A stretch of DNA of 64,000 nucleotides from Flavobacterium flevense (GTDB lineage: Bacteria > Bacteroidota > Bacteroidia > Flavobacteriales > Flavobacteriaceae), in contig NZ_FRCC01000008.1 of assembly GCF_900142775.1 (NCBI RefSeq), positions 62,001 through 126,000 on the forward strand. Direction: 5' to 3'. The notes beneath the pieces are model-generated. The model saw only the letters and a program-made list of their open reading frames with translations. It was not told the origin of the DNA and did not search any database. The translations under genes were made by a program, and so were the position numbers. How positions within the stretch are numbered: position 1 is the first letter of the stretch; the number at the start of each line of letters is the position of its first letter. Positions 29,667 to 38,049 of this stretch are shown piece by piece.

Positions 29667-30944
29667 ATGTCAAAAACAGCTATATTAGAAATTGATGGTC
29701 AGAAGTATGAGTTTCCTGTTATTAAAGGGAGTGAGAACGAAGAAGCTATCAATATTAACAAATTAAGAGATTTAACAGGAACAATTACAATTGATCCCGG
29801 TTTTAAAAATTCAGGTTCTTGTACTAGTGCAATCACTTTCCTGGATGGAGAATTAGGAATTTTACGCTACAGAGGATATGCTATTGAAGATTTAGCAGAT
29901 CAGGCCAACTTCTTAGAAGTTTCTTATCTTTTGATTTTTGGTGAATTACCAACAGCTGCTCAATTAGAACAATTTGAAACAGATATCCGAAAACATACCT
30001 TAGTAAATGAGGAAATGAAAGGTATTATCGATGGATTTCCAAAGACAGCACATCCAATGGGTGTTTTAGCTGCTTTAACGAGTGCATTGACTGCTTTCAA
30101 TCCAAAGTCTGTAAATGTTGAAAATGAAAAAGAATTGTACCAGGCAGTTTGTAAAACTATGGGTAAATTCTTAGTAATTGCAACCTGGACTTATAGAAAG
30201 TCTATGGGGTATCCTTTAAATTATTATGATAATACTAAAGGATATGTAGAGAACTTTATGAATTTAATGTTTGCTTTACCTACAGAGCCTTATAAATTAA
30301 GCCCTATTGTAACTGAAGCCTTAGATAAATTATTTATTCTTCACGCTGATCACGAGCAAAACTGTTCTACTTCTACAGTAAGAATGGTAGGTTCTTCTCA
30401 CGCAGGTTTATTTGCTTCTATCTCTGCCGGAGTTTCTGCTTTATGGGGACCTTTACACGGAGGTGCTAACCAGGCGGTACTGGAAATGCTGGAAGAAATT
30501 CATCAAAATGGTGGAGATACTGAAAAGTATTTGGCTAAAGCAAAAGATAAAAACGATCCTTTTAGATTAATGGGATTTGGACACAGAGTTTATAAAAACT
30601 TCGATCCGCGTGCTAAAATTATCAAAAAAGCAGCTAAAGAGGTATTAGAAACTTTAGGAGTTGAAGATCCAATTTTAGAAATTGCTAAAAAACTGGAAGC
30701 AGCAGCTTTAGAAGACGAATATTTCAAATCCAGAAACTTATATCCGAATGTTGATTTCTATTCAGGAATTATTTACAGAGCATTAGGAATTCCTACTGAT
30801 ATGTTTACAGTAATGTTTGCTATAGGTAGATTACCGGGTTGGATTGCGCAATGGAAAGAAATGCGTGAAAACAAAGAACCAATTGGAAGACCAAGACAAG
30901 TTTATACAGGATCTCCTTTAAGAGAGTTTAAAAAACCAGTATAA
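29667..30944 (+). CDS. gltA: Citrate synthase
   Basis: This enzyme condenses acetyl-CoA and oxaloacetate at the entry to the TCA cycle. The 425-residue protein has an N-terminal beta domain (SKTAILEIDGQKYEFPVI) typical of the type-II hexameric enzymes. The active-site histidines are in LFILHADHEQNCSTSTVRM and GPLHGGANQAVLEML, and GFGHRVYKNFDPRA is the family signature. It is a monocistronic gene with a terminator 20 nt downstream. Confidence 0.97.
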   Translation: MSKTAILEIDGQKYEFPVIKGSENEEAININKLRDLTGTITIDPGFKNSGSCTSAITFLDGELGILRYRGYAIEDLADQANFLEVSYLLIFGELPTAAQLEQFETDIRKHTLVNEEMKGIIDGFPKTAHPMGVLAALTSALTAFNPKSVNVENEKELYQAVCKTMGKFLVIATWTYRKSMGYPLNYYDNTKGYVENFMNLMFALPTEPYKLSPIVTEALDKLFILHADHEQNCSTSTVRMVGSSHAGLFASISAGVSALWGPLHGGANQAVLEMLEEIHQNGGDTEKYLAKAKDKNDPFRLMGFGHRVYKNFDPRAKIIKKAAKEVLETLGVEDPILEIAKKLEAAALEDEYFKSRNLYPNVDFYSGIIYRALGIPTDMFTVMFAIGRLPGWIAQWKEMRENKEPIGRPRQVYTGSPLREFKKPV

Positions 30945-30963
30945 TTTTAAATGATATCAAGCT

Positions 30964-30994
30964 AAAGCTTCACTGAAAAGTGAGGCTTTTTTTT
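30964..30994 (+). terminator. Intrinsic terminator of gltA
   Basis: AAAGCTTCACT and AGTGAGGCTTT form an 11-bp stem with one T-G pair, a 4-nt loop and a T-run. Confidence 0.85.
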
Positions 30995-31030
30995 ATCTTT
31001 GATGTAAGCAATAAATAATAGGTTTATAAA

Positions 31031-31972
31031 ATGAAACAAGTGACCCAATCGGTTTTAATGATACGTCCGGTAGCTTTTCGGATGAATGAGCAAACGACAG
31101 CCAATAATTATTTCCAAAAAGAAATAAGCGGAGTATTACCGGCAGCTATAAATGCTAAAGCCCAACAGGAATTTGATGGTTTAGTTAGTCAGCTTGAAAG
31201 TGTGGGAGTTCAGGTTGTGGTGGTGGATGATACTTTAGAAACAGATACTCCTGACAGTGTTTTTCCAAATAATTGGATTTCTTTTCATGCAAATGGGGAT
31301 GTGGTTTTGTATCCCATGTTTGCTGAGAATCGTAGAGCGGAACGACGTGATGATATTTTAGATTTATTGGAGGAAAAAGGTTTTGTAATTGAAAATAGTA
31401 TCGATTTTACATCGGCAGAAGAGGATGGGCTTTTTCTGGAAGGTACAGGAAGCTTGGTTTTAGACAGGGTTAATGCAATTGCATATTGTGCCTTATCACC
31501 AAGGGCTGATGAAGAGCTTTTTATTGAGTTTTGTGAAGATTTTGATTATGCTCCGGTTATTTTTGAAGCTTTTCATACGGTAGATGGCAAACTGGAACTG
31601 GTTTATCATACGAATGTAATGATGAGTATTGGTGAGCATTTTGCTGTTATCTGTGCTGATATGATTGCAGATAAAAAAGAACGTAAAATGGTACTGGATA
31701 ATTTAAGAGCAAGTGGCAAAGAGGTTATTTTGATTAGTGAGAAACAGGTTAATCATTTTGCTGCAAACCTACTTGAAGTTTCAGGAACTGATGATAAAAG
31801 GTATATTGTAATGAGTACTACAGCTTTTGAGTCGCTCCATCAAAACCAAATTGCGCAATTAGAAAAATACGGAAGTATTTTAAAAACTAACTTGCAAACT
31901 ATCGAATCTTGTGGCGGAGGAAGTGCAAGATGCATGATGGCTGAAATTTTCCTGCCTAAAAATAGTTTATAA
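31031..31972 (+). CDS. ctlX: Arginine deiminase-related / amidinotransferase-fold hydrolase (CtlX-like)
   Basis: The protein belongs to the guanidino-group modifying superfamily (arginine deiminase, dimethylargininase, amidinotransferase). The 313-residue protein shows SVFPNNWISFHANGDVVLYP, which supplies the acidic substrate residues. It also has GTGSLVLDR, the catalytic His in VYHTNVMMSIGEHF, and the nucleophile Cys in GGGSARCMMAEIFLP. All key positions of the fold are therefore present. CtlX-type proteins were proposed to hydrolyse citrulline, but the substrate cannot be told by eye. It stands alone downstream of gltA. Confidence 0.8.
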   Translation: MKQVTQSVLMIRPVAFRMNEQTTANNYFQKEISGVLPAAINAKAQQEFDGLVSQLESVGVQVVVVDDTLETDTPDSVFPNNWISFHANGDVVLYPMFAENRRAERRDDILDLLEEKGFVIENSIDFTSAEEDGLFLEGTGSLVLDRVNAIAYCALSPRADEELFIEFCEDFDYAPVIFEAFHTVDGKLELVYHTNVMMSIGEHFAVICADMIADKKERKMVLDNLRASGKEVILISEKQVNHFAANLLEVSGTDDKRYIVMSTTAFESLHQNQIAQLEKYGSILKTNLQTIESCGGGSARCMMAEIFLPKNSL

Positions 31973-32015
31973 AAGTATTGAAATACAGCATCGTTCTACT
32001 TCAATTCTATTTGAG

Positions 32016-32023
32016 TACCTTTG
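32016..32023 (+). promoter_or_regulatory. -7 element before the CoA-binding protein gene
   Basis: TACCTTTG matches TAnnTTTG. Transcription would start near 32028-32030, only a few bases before the possible ATG codons at 32032 and 32041. This argues against the upstream TTG start at 31978. The -33 half is weak. Confidence 0.45.
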
Positions 32024-32040
32024 CAGAAATAATGAACGAA

Positions 32041-32406
32041 ATGAAAAATAAAAAAACTTTAGTTTTGGGAGCAACTACAAAACCCGACCGTTATGCTTAT
32101 AAAGCCATAAATATGTTAGCACAAAAAGGGCATACCGTATTGGCTATAGGTCAAAATCAAGGTGAAGTTGCAGGTGTAAAAATACACACCAAAGCTATTC
32201 CGGTTAAAAACATAGATACAATCACTTTATATTTGAATCCCAAAAATCAACGATTTTATTATAATTATATTGTCGAGGCTCAGCCTAAGCGAGTGGTGTT
32301 TAATCCGGGAACTGAAAATCCTGAGTTGTATCAGCTTTTAGAATTAAATAATATCAAGGTTGATGTAGCTTGTACGTTAGTTTTATTGGCTACAAATCAA
32401 TATTAA
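32041..32406 (+). CDS. CoA-binding domain protein (YccU-like), Rossmann fold
   Basis: The protein is a small single-domain Rossmann protein of the CoA_binding family, related to the nucleotide-binding part of succinyl-CoA synthetase alpha. Motifs are KTLVLGATTKPDRYAYKAIN at the N-terminus, then YLNPKNQRFYYNYI, and VVFNPGTENPELYQLLE. I choose the start at 32041, giving 121 residues, because the strand KKTLVLGA should open the domain and a -7 box overlaps the longer versions. ATG 32032 is a close alternative. The biochemical role of the family is unknown. Confidence 0.8.
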   Translation: MKNKKTLVLGATTKPDRYAYKAINMLAQKGHTVLAIGQNQGEVAGVKIHTKAIPVKNIDTITLYLNPKNQRFYYNYIVEAQPKRVVFNPGTENPELYQLLELNNIKVDVACTLVLLATNQY

Positions 32407-32426
32407 ATTTTTAAAAAAAAAATACG

Positions 32427-32459
32427 AAGCTGTTTTCATAATTGAAGACGGCTTTTTTT
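32427..32459 (+). terminator. Intrinsic terminator after the CoA-binding gene
   Basis: AAGCTGTTTTC and GAAGACGGCTT pair over 11 positions with two T-G pairs, and a T-run follows. Confidence 0.75.
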
Positions 32460-32537
32460 GTCTAAAATAAGAGATTTCGTAAAAATATATTTTAAAAGGC
32501 ATTACGGAATAATCAATTATTTCAATGAACAAATTGT

Positions 32538-32545
32538 TACATTTG
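32538..32545 (+). promoter_or_regulatory. -7 element immediately before recR
   Basis: TACATTTG matches TAnnTTTG and ends only 5 nt before the recR ATG at 32551. If used, the transcript would begin at or very near the start codon. The -33 half is weak (TTTC). Confidence 0.5.
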
Positions 32546-32550
32546 CAACT

Positions 32551-33171
32551 ATGGAATTTTCTTCAAAATTATTAGAAAAAGCTGTTAGTGAAATATCACA
32601 ATTGCCGGGAATAGGAAAAAGAACTGCCTTGCGACTGGTTTTGCATTTATTAAAACAGCCCAAGGAACAAACTGCTTTCTTAACGCAGGCATTGGTTGCT
32701 ATGCGGGAGGAAATTAAGTTTTGCGAAAGTTGTCATAATATTTCGGATACCTTAATTTGTGAAATATGCAGCAATAAGAACAGAAACCACGAAATAGTAT
32801 GTGTTGTTGAAGATATTCGTGATGTAATGGCTATTGAAAATACGGGACAGTTCAAAGGGATTTATCATGTTTTAGGGGGTAAGATTTCGCCAATAGACGG
32901 AGTAGGACCCAGTCAGTTAAAGATTGCCAGTTTAGTAGAAAAAGTAAAATCAGGAAAATTAACAGAAGTTATTTTTGCTTTGAGCTCAACAATGGAAGGA
33001 GATACGACTAATTTTTATATTTACAAGCAAATTTTTGATTCGGATATTGTTATTTCTACTATTGCCAGAGGAATTGCTGTGGGTGACGAATTAGAATATG
33101 CTGATGAAGTTACCCTGGGAAGGAGTATTTTACAGCGTTTGCCATTTGAAAAGGCAATAAAAAATAATTAA
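32551..33171 (+). CDS. recR: Recombination protein RecR
   Basis: RecR works with RecF and RecO to load RecA at gaps. The protein starts [20 protein letters not shown] and has a helix-hairpin-helix with [12 protein letters not shown]. The four-Cys zinc finger is [16 protein letters not shown], and the Toprim domain has [17 protein letters not shown] and the conserved [17 protein letters not shown] place the start at 32551, giving 206 residues and the usual length. A frame extends upstream to 32458, but it contains the -7 element and no family-like sequence. Confidence 0.95.
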   Translation: MEFSSKLLEKAVSEISQLPGIGKRTALRLVLHLLKQPKEQTAFLTQALVAMREEIKFCESCHNISDTLICEICSNKNRNHEIVCVVEDIRDVMAIENTGQFKGIYHVLGGKISPIDGVGPSQLKIASLVEKVKSGKLTEVIFALSSTMEGDTTNFYIYKQIFDSDIVISTIARGIAVGDELEYADEVTLGRSILQRLPFEKAIKNN

Positions 33172-33191
33172 TAAGTTAATAGGAACGGAGC

Positions 33192-33222
33192 TTTTAATAT
33201 CCTAAATGAAAAGCTATATTTG
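33192..33222 (+). promoter_or_regulatory. Candidate promoter at the start of the polysaccharide locus
   Basis: TATATTTG at 33215-33222 matches TAnnTTTG, with TTTT (one off TTTG) at 33192-33195 and a 19-nt spacing. It lies 17 nt before the first export gene. Confidence 0.55.
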
Positions 33223-33239
33223 TTATCTAAAATTGTAAA

Positions 33240-34028
33240 ATGACTAAGTATTTATCTGGTTTATTGTTATGTATCAGTGTGTTGTTTTCGTCTTGTATAT
33301 CAAATCGGGATTTGGTTTACTTGCAAAATAAGGACGAAACAAATATTGAAACAACTATTTCGGCTGTTGCTTCTAAACCCTATCGATTGCAATCAAATGA
33401 TGTTTTGAGTATTACTATTAAAGCTAATGATCCAAAATTAGTCGAAATTTTCAGTACTACAAATGAGGGTGAATCCGGAAAATCAGAGTCGGCTTTATAT
33501 TTTAATGGCTTTACAGTAGATGATCATGGAAATATCAGGATGCCTGTTTTAGGAGAATTAAATGTAATAGGATATACTTTAGATGAAGTAAGGCAACGAA
33601 TCGAAAAACAATTATTAGCGGAATATTTTAAAAAAGAGGCCAATATTTTTGTTATAGTAAAGTTGGCCGGTTTTCGTTACACCATTAATGGTGAAGTAGG
33701 AAGTACCGGAACCAAGACCTTGTTTCAGGAACAGGTAAATATCATGGAAGCGATTGCTAATTCGGGTGATATTACACTTACAGGGAATAGAAAAGAAGTT
33801 ACTATTATCAGGAAAACGCCAACAGGGACTGAAATGCACGATATTAATCTTACTGATCGCAATATTGTAAATTCTCCTTATTTTTACCTGCAACCCAATG
33901 ATTATATTTATGTAAAACCTCTAAAACAAAAAAGCTGGGGTACCGGAAAAACAGGTATAGAATCTTTAGGTACTATATTAACGCTGATTTCTTTAGGAAC
34001 AACTGTTTTTTTATTATTAAAAAGATAA
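33240..34028 (+). CDS. Wza-like polysaccharide export outer-membrane lipoprotein
   Basis: These proteins form the outer-membrane exit channel for capsule or exopolysaccharide. The lipobox is FSSCISNR with Cys19. The Poly_export domain starts near residue 48 with YRLQSNDVLSITIKANDP and GNIRMPVLGELNVIGYTLDEV. One SLBB-type region follows (YTINGEVGSTGTKTLFQEQVN). The C-terminus ends in a hydrophobic helix, LGTILTLISLGTTVFLLLKR. At 262 residues it is the short type common in Bacteroidota. It lies 16 nt upstream of the tyrosine kinase gene and probably forms an export pair with it. Confidence 0.92.
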   Translation: MTKYLSGLLLCISVLFSSCISNRDLVYLQNKDETNIETTISAVASKPYRLQSNDVLSITIKANDPKLVEIFSTTNEGESGKSESALYFNGFTVDDHGNIRMPVLGELNVIGYTLDEVRQRIEKQLLAEYFKKEANIFVIVKLAGFRYTINGEVGSTGTKTLFQEQVNIMEAIANSGDITLTGNRKEVTIIRKTPTGTEMHDINLTDRNIVNSPYFYLQPNDYIYVKPLKQKSWGTGKTGIESLGTILTLISLGTTVFLLLKR

Positions 34029-34044
34029 AATACATTTCGACAAA

Positions 34045-36492
34045 ATGTTAGATATAAAAGACTTTTCCATTTTTGAAAATCAGGTGAGCTTTGATTTTAA
34101 AGGTTTACTTTTAAAAATAGTGAGTTACTGGAAATGGTTTTTGGTGAGTTTGATAATTGCTTTTACCATTGCTTATCAGGTAAATATTCGTAAAGAGAAG
34201 ATTTATGAAATGGAGAATTTGATTTCTATTAAAGAAGAAAGCAATCCTTTATTTACTTCTAATACGAGTTTAACATTCAACTGGGGCGGTGTTTCGGATC
34301 AAATGCAAACCATTTCTACCACGCTGCAATCACGCTCTCATAATGAATTAGTAGTTGATAAATTACAATTTTATATTGATTATTTAGAGCAGCAAAAGTA
34401 TAATATGGTGGATGCTTACGGAGCAGTTCCTTTTTATGTGGCGATAGATAAAAACAAACCTCAATTATCAGGAGGATTGATTAGTATTCTTTTTTTAAGC
34501 GAAACAGAGTATCAGATTAAAATCCCGTTCCAAAATAATGCTGCTTCTTTAGTTACTTATTCCGATAATTCCTATAGCTCAACGGCAGTACAGCCAGGCG
34601 ATTTTCTCAAAAAATATAAAGTGGGTCAGGAAGTTTCTTTGCCTTTTTTACATTGGAAATTAGAAATCAAAGACAATCCCGGATTTTATAAAGGAAAAGA
34701 ATATTTTGTAAGATTCAATAATTTTAATAGCGTGGTGTCCCGTTATAGAGGGGTGAATGTAATTCCTGATTCTAAAGGAGCTTCTATCCTTACCTTGAGA
34801 ATGCAGGGAACCAATAAAGCCAGAATGGTTGAATACCTGAATGCTACAGTAAACATGCTCATCAAGAGACAATTGGATAGTAAGAATAAATTTGCAACCA
34901 ATACGATTGCTTTTATAGACAGCACCCTTGTTTCGATGGAATCTCAATTAAAAACATCGGGAGAAGAGTTAAAATCTTTTAAGAAAGATAAAGGATTGTA
35001 TGCTGCTGAAGAGGAAGGAACGCGGTTTTCAGATAAAATTCTTCAATATGATGTTGAAAAAGATGCGATTGCCCGAAAAATAGCCTATTACAATTCGTTA
35101 AAAAACTATTTAAAAAACAGTGTTGATTATTCTAAACTTCCTGCTCCGTCAGTAGCAGGTATCGAAGATCCTAATATTGTAGCTAGTATTTCCAAACTTA
35201 TAGCACTTTCTACAGAGCGTTCGGAAATGGCTTATGCGGTAAAAAGCGATAAAATATTTCGTGATTTTGACAATCAGATGGAGGCTATTAAAAGTGTTTT
35301 ACTCGAAAATATAGCCTCAGCTAAATCCTCTTTACAGTTTGATTTAGGTTTGATAAACAGTAAGATAAATCAGGCTGAAGGAAATATTAAACAATTACCG
35401 GATGATCAGCAGGAATTAATAAAAATTAAAAGAAAATATGATTTAAGTGATAAAATATACAGTACCTTTCTTCAAAAAAGAAGTGAAGCTGATATTGTAA
35501 AAGCAGCCAATTTATCCGATATTCATTTTATAGATCCGGCTAAGGATGTGGGAGGAGGATTGATAGGTCCTAAGACATCTGTTAATTATGTTTTAGCCTC
35601 GTTTTTAGGAATCCTGATTCCGTTACTTTTCATATTTATTATCTTTTTTATTAATAATTCTGTTCAAAATGCAGAAGATGTGAGTAAGCAAACACAAATT
35701 CCATTGATAGGAGTGGTGGGTGTTTATAAAGATAAGGGAGAGCTGGCTGTTTTTGACAAGCCTAAATCAGCATTGTCAGAATCCTTTCGGGCAATTCGCT
35801 CTTCGTTACAGTTTTTATATAAAAAGCAAAAACTGGAAGGCGGAAAAACACTGATGATTACCTCTTCTATAAGTGGTGAAGGAAAAACATTTTGTTCGAT
35901 AAATATCGCTACTGTTTTTGCTTTAAGCGAAAAGAAAACGGTAATAGTGGGATTGGATTTAAGAAAACCCAAATTAGCCGAAGAATTTGGTTTGTCTAAT
36001 GACTCAGGTGTAGTAAATTATCTGATCAGACAAAAAAAGTTACAAGAAATAGTAAATACAACAGAAGTTCCTTATTTAGATGTTATTCTTTCAGGTCCTG
36101 TTCCACCCAATCCTTCTGAATTAATTATTGGGGAAACGATGGCCGAATTTATTCAGGAGCTAAAAACAAAATACGATTATATTATTCTGGATACTCCGCC
36201 TGTAGGTTTAGTAGCGGATTCTTTAGAATTAGGACAACATGCCGATGTGACTTTGTATATTATAAGGCAAAATGTCACCAAAAAGGAGATGATTCCACTG
36301 TTGAATAATCGTGTAAAAAGAGGTGAAATGAGTAATGTTAGCATTATTTTAAATGGTTTTGAAAACAAAGCTAAATATGGTTCCTCGTATGCTTACGGTT
36401 ATGGTTATGGAGATTATTCAAGCGGTTATCATGAAGAAGAGAAACCAAAGGGGTTTATTCAAAAAATGTTAAAGAAAGTAAGAAAAGCTTAA
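34045..36492 (+). CDS. Wzc-like polysaccharide co-polymerase and tyrosine autokinase
   Basis: The protein sets chain length and drives export through cycles of tyrosine autophosphorylation. Residues about 25-47 form the first membrane helix (YWKWFLVSLIIAFTIAYQ). A long periplasmic coiled-coil region follows, then a second helix, ASFLGILIPLLFIFIIFFIN. The cytoplasmic kinase has Walker A SSISGEGKTFCSINIA, Walker A' VIVGLDLRKPK and Walker B YDYIILDTPPVGLV. The C-terminus carries a Tyr-rich cluster, YGSSYAYGYGYGDYSSGY, the expected phosphorylation site. At 815 residues kinase and Wzz domains are fused. A 498-nt repeat-bearing gap follows. Confidence 0.95.
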   Translation: MLDIKDFSIFENQVSFDFKGLLLKIVSYWKWFLVSLIIAFTIAYQVNIRKEKIYEMENLISIKEESNPLFTSNTSLTFNWGGVSDQMQTISTTLQSRSHNELVVDKLQFYIDYLEQQKYNMVDAYGAVPFYVAIDKNKPQLSGGLISILFLSETEYQIKIPFQNNAASLVTYSDNSYSSTAVQPGDFLKKYKVGQEVSLPFLHWKLEIKDNPGFYKGKEYFVRFNNFNSVVSRYRGVNVIPDSKGASILTLRMQGTNKARMVEYLNATVNMLIKRQLDSKNKFATNTIAFIDSTLVSMESQLKTSGEELKSFKKDKGLYAAEEEGTRFSDKILQYDVEKDAIARKIAYYNSLKNYLKNSVDYSKLPAPSVAGIEDPNIVASISKLIALSTERSEMAYAVKSDKIFRDFDNQMEAIKSVLLENIASAKSSLQFDLGLINSKINQAEGNIKQLPDDQQELIKIKRKYDLSDKIYSTFLQKRSEADIVKAANLSDIHFIDPAKDVGGGLIGPKTSVNYVLASFLGILIPLLFIFIIFFINNSVQNAEDVSKQTQIPLIGVVGVYKDKGELAVFDKPKSALSESFRAIRSSLQFLYKKQKLEGGKTLMITSSISGEGKTFCSINIATVFALSEKKTVIVGLDLRKPKLAEEFGLSNDSGVVNYLIRQKKLQEIVNTTEVPYLDVILSGPVPPNPSELIIGETMAEFIQELKTKYDYIILDTPPVGLVADSLELGQHADVTLYIIRQNVTKKEMIPLLNNRVKRGEMSNVSIILNGFENKAKYGSSYAYGYGYGDYSSGYHEEEKPKGFIQKMLKKVRKA

Positions 36493-36550
36493 GTTTTTTT
36501 AGTTTCTCTATGTAGGTCGCTTGAGTAGCAAAGCCTCTTGGAAAGTTTAG
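36493..36550. other. Non-coding lead-in to the repeat array
   Basis: The 498-nt gap 36493-36990 contains no convincing gene. After this lead-in, most of it is the tandem repeat at 36551-36934. The last 56 nt before the epimerase start codon are AT-rich with no clear promoter. No T-run terminator follows the kinase gene. Confidence 0.5.
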
Positions 36551-36934
36551 TTGTCTGACTGGGTTCTCGATACAAATTTTCAGAAAAAGCTACTCGCATT
36601 TTCAGAAAATTCACTCGAACTGACGGTTGGAGGCATTCGCATAATCGTTGTATTGTCACTTCGAGTGTTTTGGCATGAAAGAGTTGAATTAAAAAAGGTT
36701 TTTGAATAAGCCAAAATGTATCGAGAAGTTTTGTTGTCTGACTGGTTCTCGATACAAATTTTCAGAAAAAGCTACTCGCATTTTCAGAAAATTCACTCGA
36801 AGTGACGGTCAGAGGCATTCGCATAATCGTTGTGTCGTCACTTCGAGTGTTTTGGCTTGAAAGAATTGAATTGAAAAAGGTTTTTGAATAAGCCAAAATG
36901 TAAGTTTAGTTGTCTGACTGGTTCTCGATACAAA
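36551..36934. repeat. Long intergenic tandem repeat (about 180-nt unit, 2.1 copies)
   Basis: The phrase TTGTCTGACTGGTTCTCGATA begins units at 36551, 36734 and 36910, so the periods are 183 and 176 nt. The third copy stops after 25 nt. Each full unit contains GGTTCTCGATACAAA, a CACTCGAA(C/G)TGACGG box and, about 28 nt later, its inverted partner GTCACTTCGAGTG. In unit 2 the arms 36794-36807 and 36836-36849 are exact reverse complements of 14 nt. The same two boxes recur in the palindrome at 39607-39751, so this is a dispersed repeat family. Confidence 0.85.
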
Positions 36935-36990
36935 CGGATGTTTTTCATGCCTTTTAAACAAGGTCTTAGTTGTGAATTTTAAATATAAAC

Positions 36991-37974
36991 ATGAGAGAAA
37001 TAACAAAATATACCATTTTAATTACCGGAGGAGCCGGCTTTATTGGTTCTAATTTGTGTGAGTACTTTTTAGCAAAAGGTAATAAAGTAATTTGTCTGGA
37101 TAATTTTGCTACTGGTCATCGTCATAATTTAAAAGCATGTCTGGATAATCCTGATTTTTCTTTGATTGAAGGTGATATTCGAAATTTTGAAGATTGTAAA
37201 AAAGCAATGACAGCTGTTGATTATGTTTTGCATCAGGCGGCGTTGGGTTCAGTGCCACGTTCTATAAATGATCCTGTTACCACTAATGATGTTAATGTAT
37301 CCGGTTTTTTGAATGTATTACAAGCGGCGACTCAGGCTAAGGTAAAGCGTTTTATATATGCAGCGAGCTCCTCTACTTATGGAGATTCTGTAGGATTGCC
37401 TAAAGTAGAAGACGTTATTGGAAAGCCACTTTCGCCTTATGCTATTACAAAATATGTAAATGAGCTGTATGCTGAAATTTTTAGCAAAACCTATAAAATA
37501 GAAACTATTGGTTTGCGTTATTTCAATGTTTTTGGAAGAAAACAGGATCCAAACGGCGCTTATGCAGCAGTGATTCCTAAATTTGTAACGCAGCTTATGA
37601 ATCACGAAAGTATCACTATAAATGGTGATGGGAATCATTCCCGGGATTTTACCTATATTGATAATGTGATTCAAATGAATGAACTGGCTATGGCAACCGA
37701 TCAGTTAAATGCAGTGAATACTGTTTATAACACGGCTTTCGGAGATAGAAATACACTGAATGATTTAGTGAATTATTTAAAAGAATATTTGAGTCACTAT
37801 GATCCTGAAATTGCAAACGTTAAAGTGATTCACGGTCCTAACCGGGCGGGAGATATTCCGCATTCTTTAGCTAGTATTGATAAGGCAAAAGAATTGTTAG
37901 GGTATGATCCTGAATATTCTTTGCAGCAAGGACTTAAGATTGCAGTTGGTTGGTATTGGGAAAATTTAAAATAG
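36991..37974 (+). CDS. NAD-dependent UDP-sugar 4-epimerase (WbpP/TviC-like)
   Basis: This extended SDR enzyme most resembles UDP-GlcNAc or UDP-GlcNAcA 4-epimerases. It has the nucleotide motif ILITGGAGFIGSNLCEYF, the LHQAALGSVPRSINDP region typical of WbpP/TviC, the Ser of AASSSTYGDS and the catalytic YAITKYVNELYAE pair. RYFNVFGRKQDPNGAYAAVI also fits that subgroup. The protein has 327 residues. With the TviB-like dehydrogenase at 40534 it could make UDP-GalNAcA, as in Vi antigen synthesis. A plain UDP-glucose 4-epimerase is less likely because of the VPRS motif. Confidence 0.82.
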   Translation: MREITKYTILITGGAGFIGSNLCEYFLAKGNKVICLDNFATGHRHNLKACLDNPDFSLIEGDIRNFEDCKKAMTAVDYVLHQAALGSVPRSINDPVTTNDVNVSGFLNVLQAATQAKVKRFIYAASSSTYGDSVGLPKVEDVIGKPLSPYAITKYVNELYAEIFSKTYKIETIGLRYFNVFGRKQDPNGAYAAVIPKFVTQLMNHESITINGDGNHSRDFTYIDNVIQMNELAMATDQLNAVNTVYNTAFGDRNTLNDLVNYLKEYLSHYDPEIANVKVIHGPNRAGDIPHSLASIDKAKELLGYDPEYSLQQGLKIAVGWYWENLK

Positions 37975-37981
37975 CGATTCA

Positions 37982-38036
37982 GTTGTCAGTTGTCGGTTTT
38001 CTGACAATTGACAACCGATAACACATAACAGAAATA
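37982..38036. repeat. GTTGTCAGTTGTCGG phrase repeat with hairpin potential
   Basis: GTTGTCA at 37982-37988 pairs with TGACAAC at 38009-38015, with an inner TTGTC/GACAA stem. It is followed by CCGATAACACATAACAGAAA, which resembles the runs at 9940-9970 and (inverted) 45331-45366. There is no T-run, so I do not call a terminator. Confidence 0.5.
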
Positions 38037-38049
38037 AATAATATAATAA

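Noticed and set aside
36551-36934. CRISPR array
   Set aside because: There are only two full units of about 180 nt plus a fragment. Repeats are not separated by unique spacers, and no cas gene is near.
36493-36990. Insertion sequence remnant
   Set aside because: No transposase-like frame, terminal inverted repeats at the ends of the gap, or target-site duplication could be seen; only the repeat units are supported.
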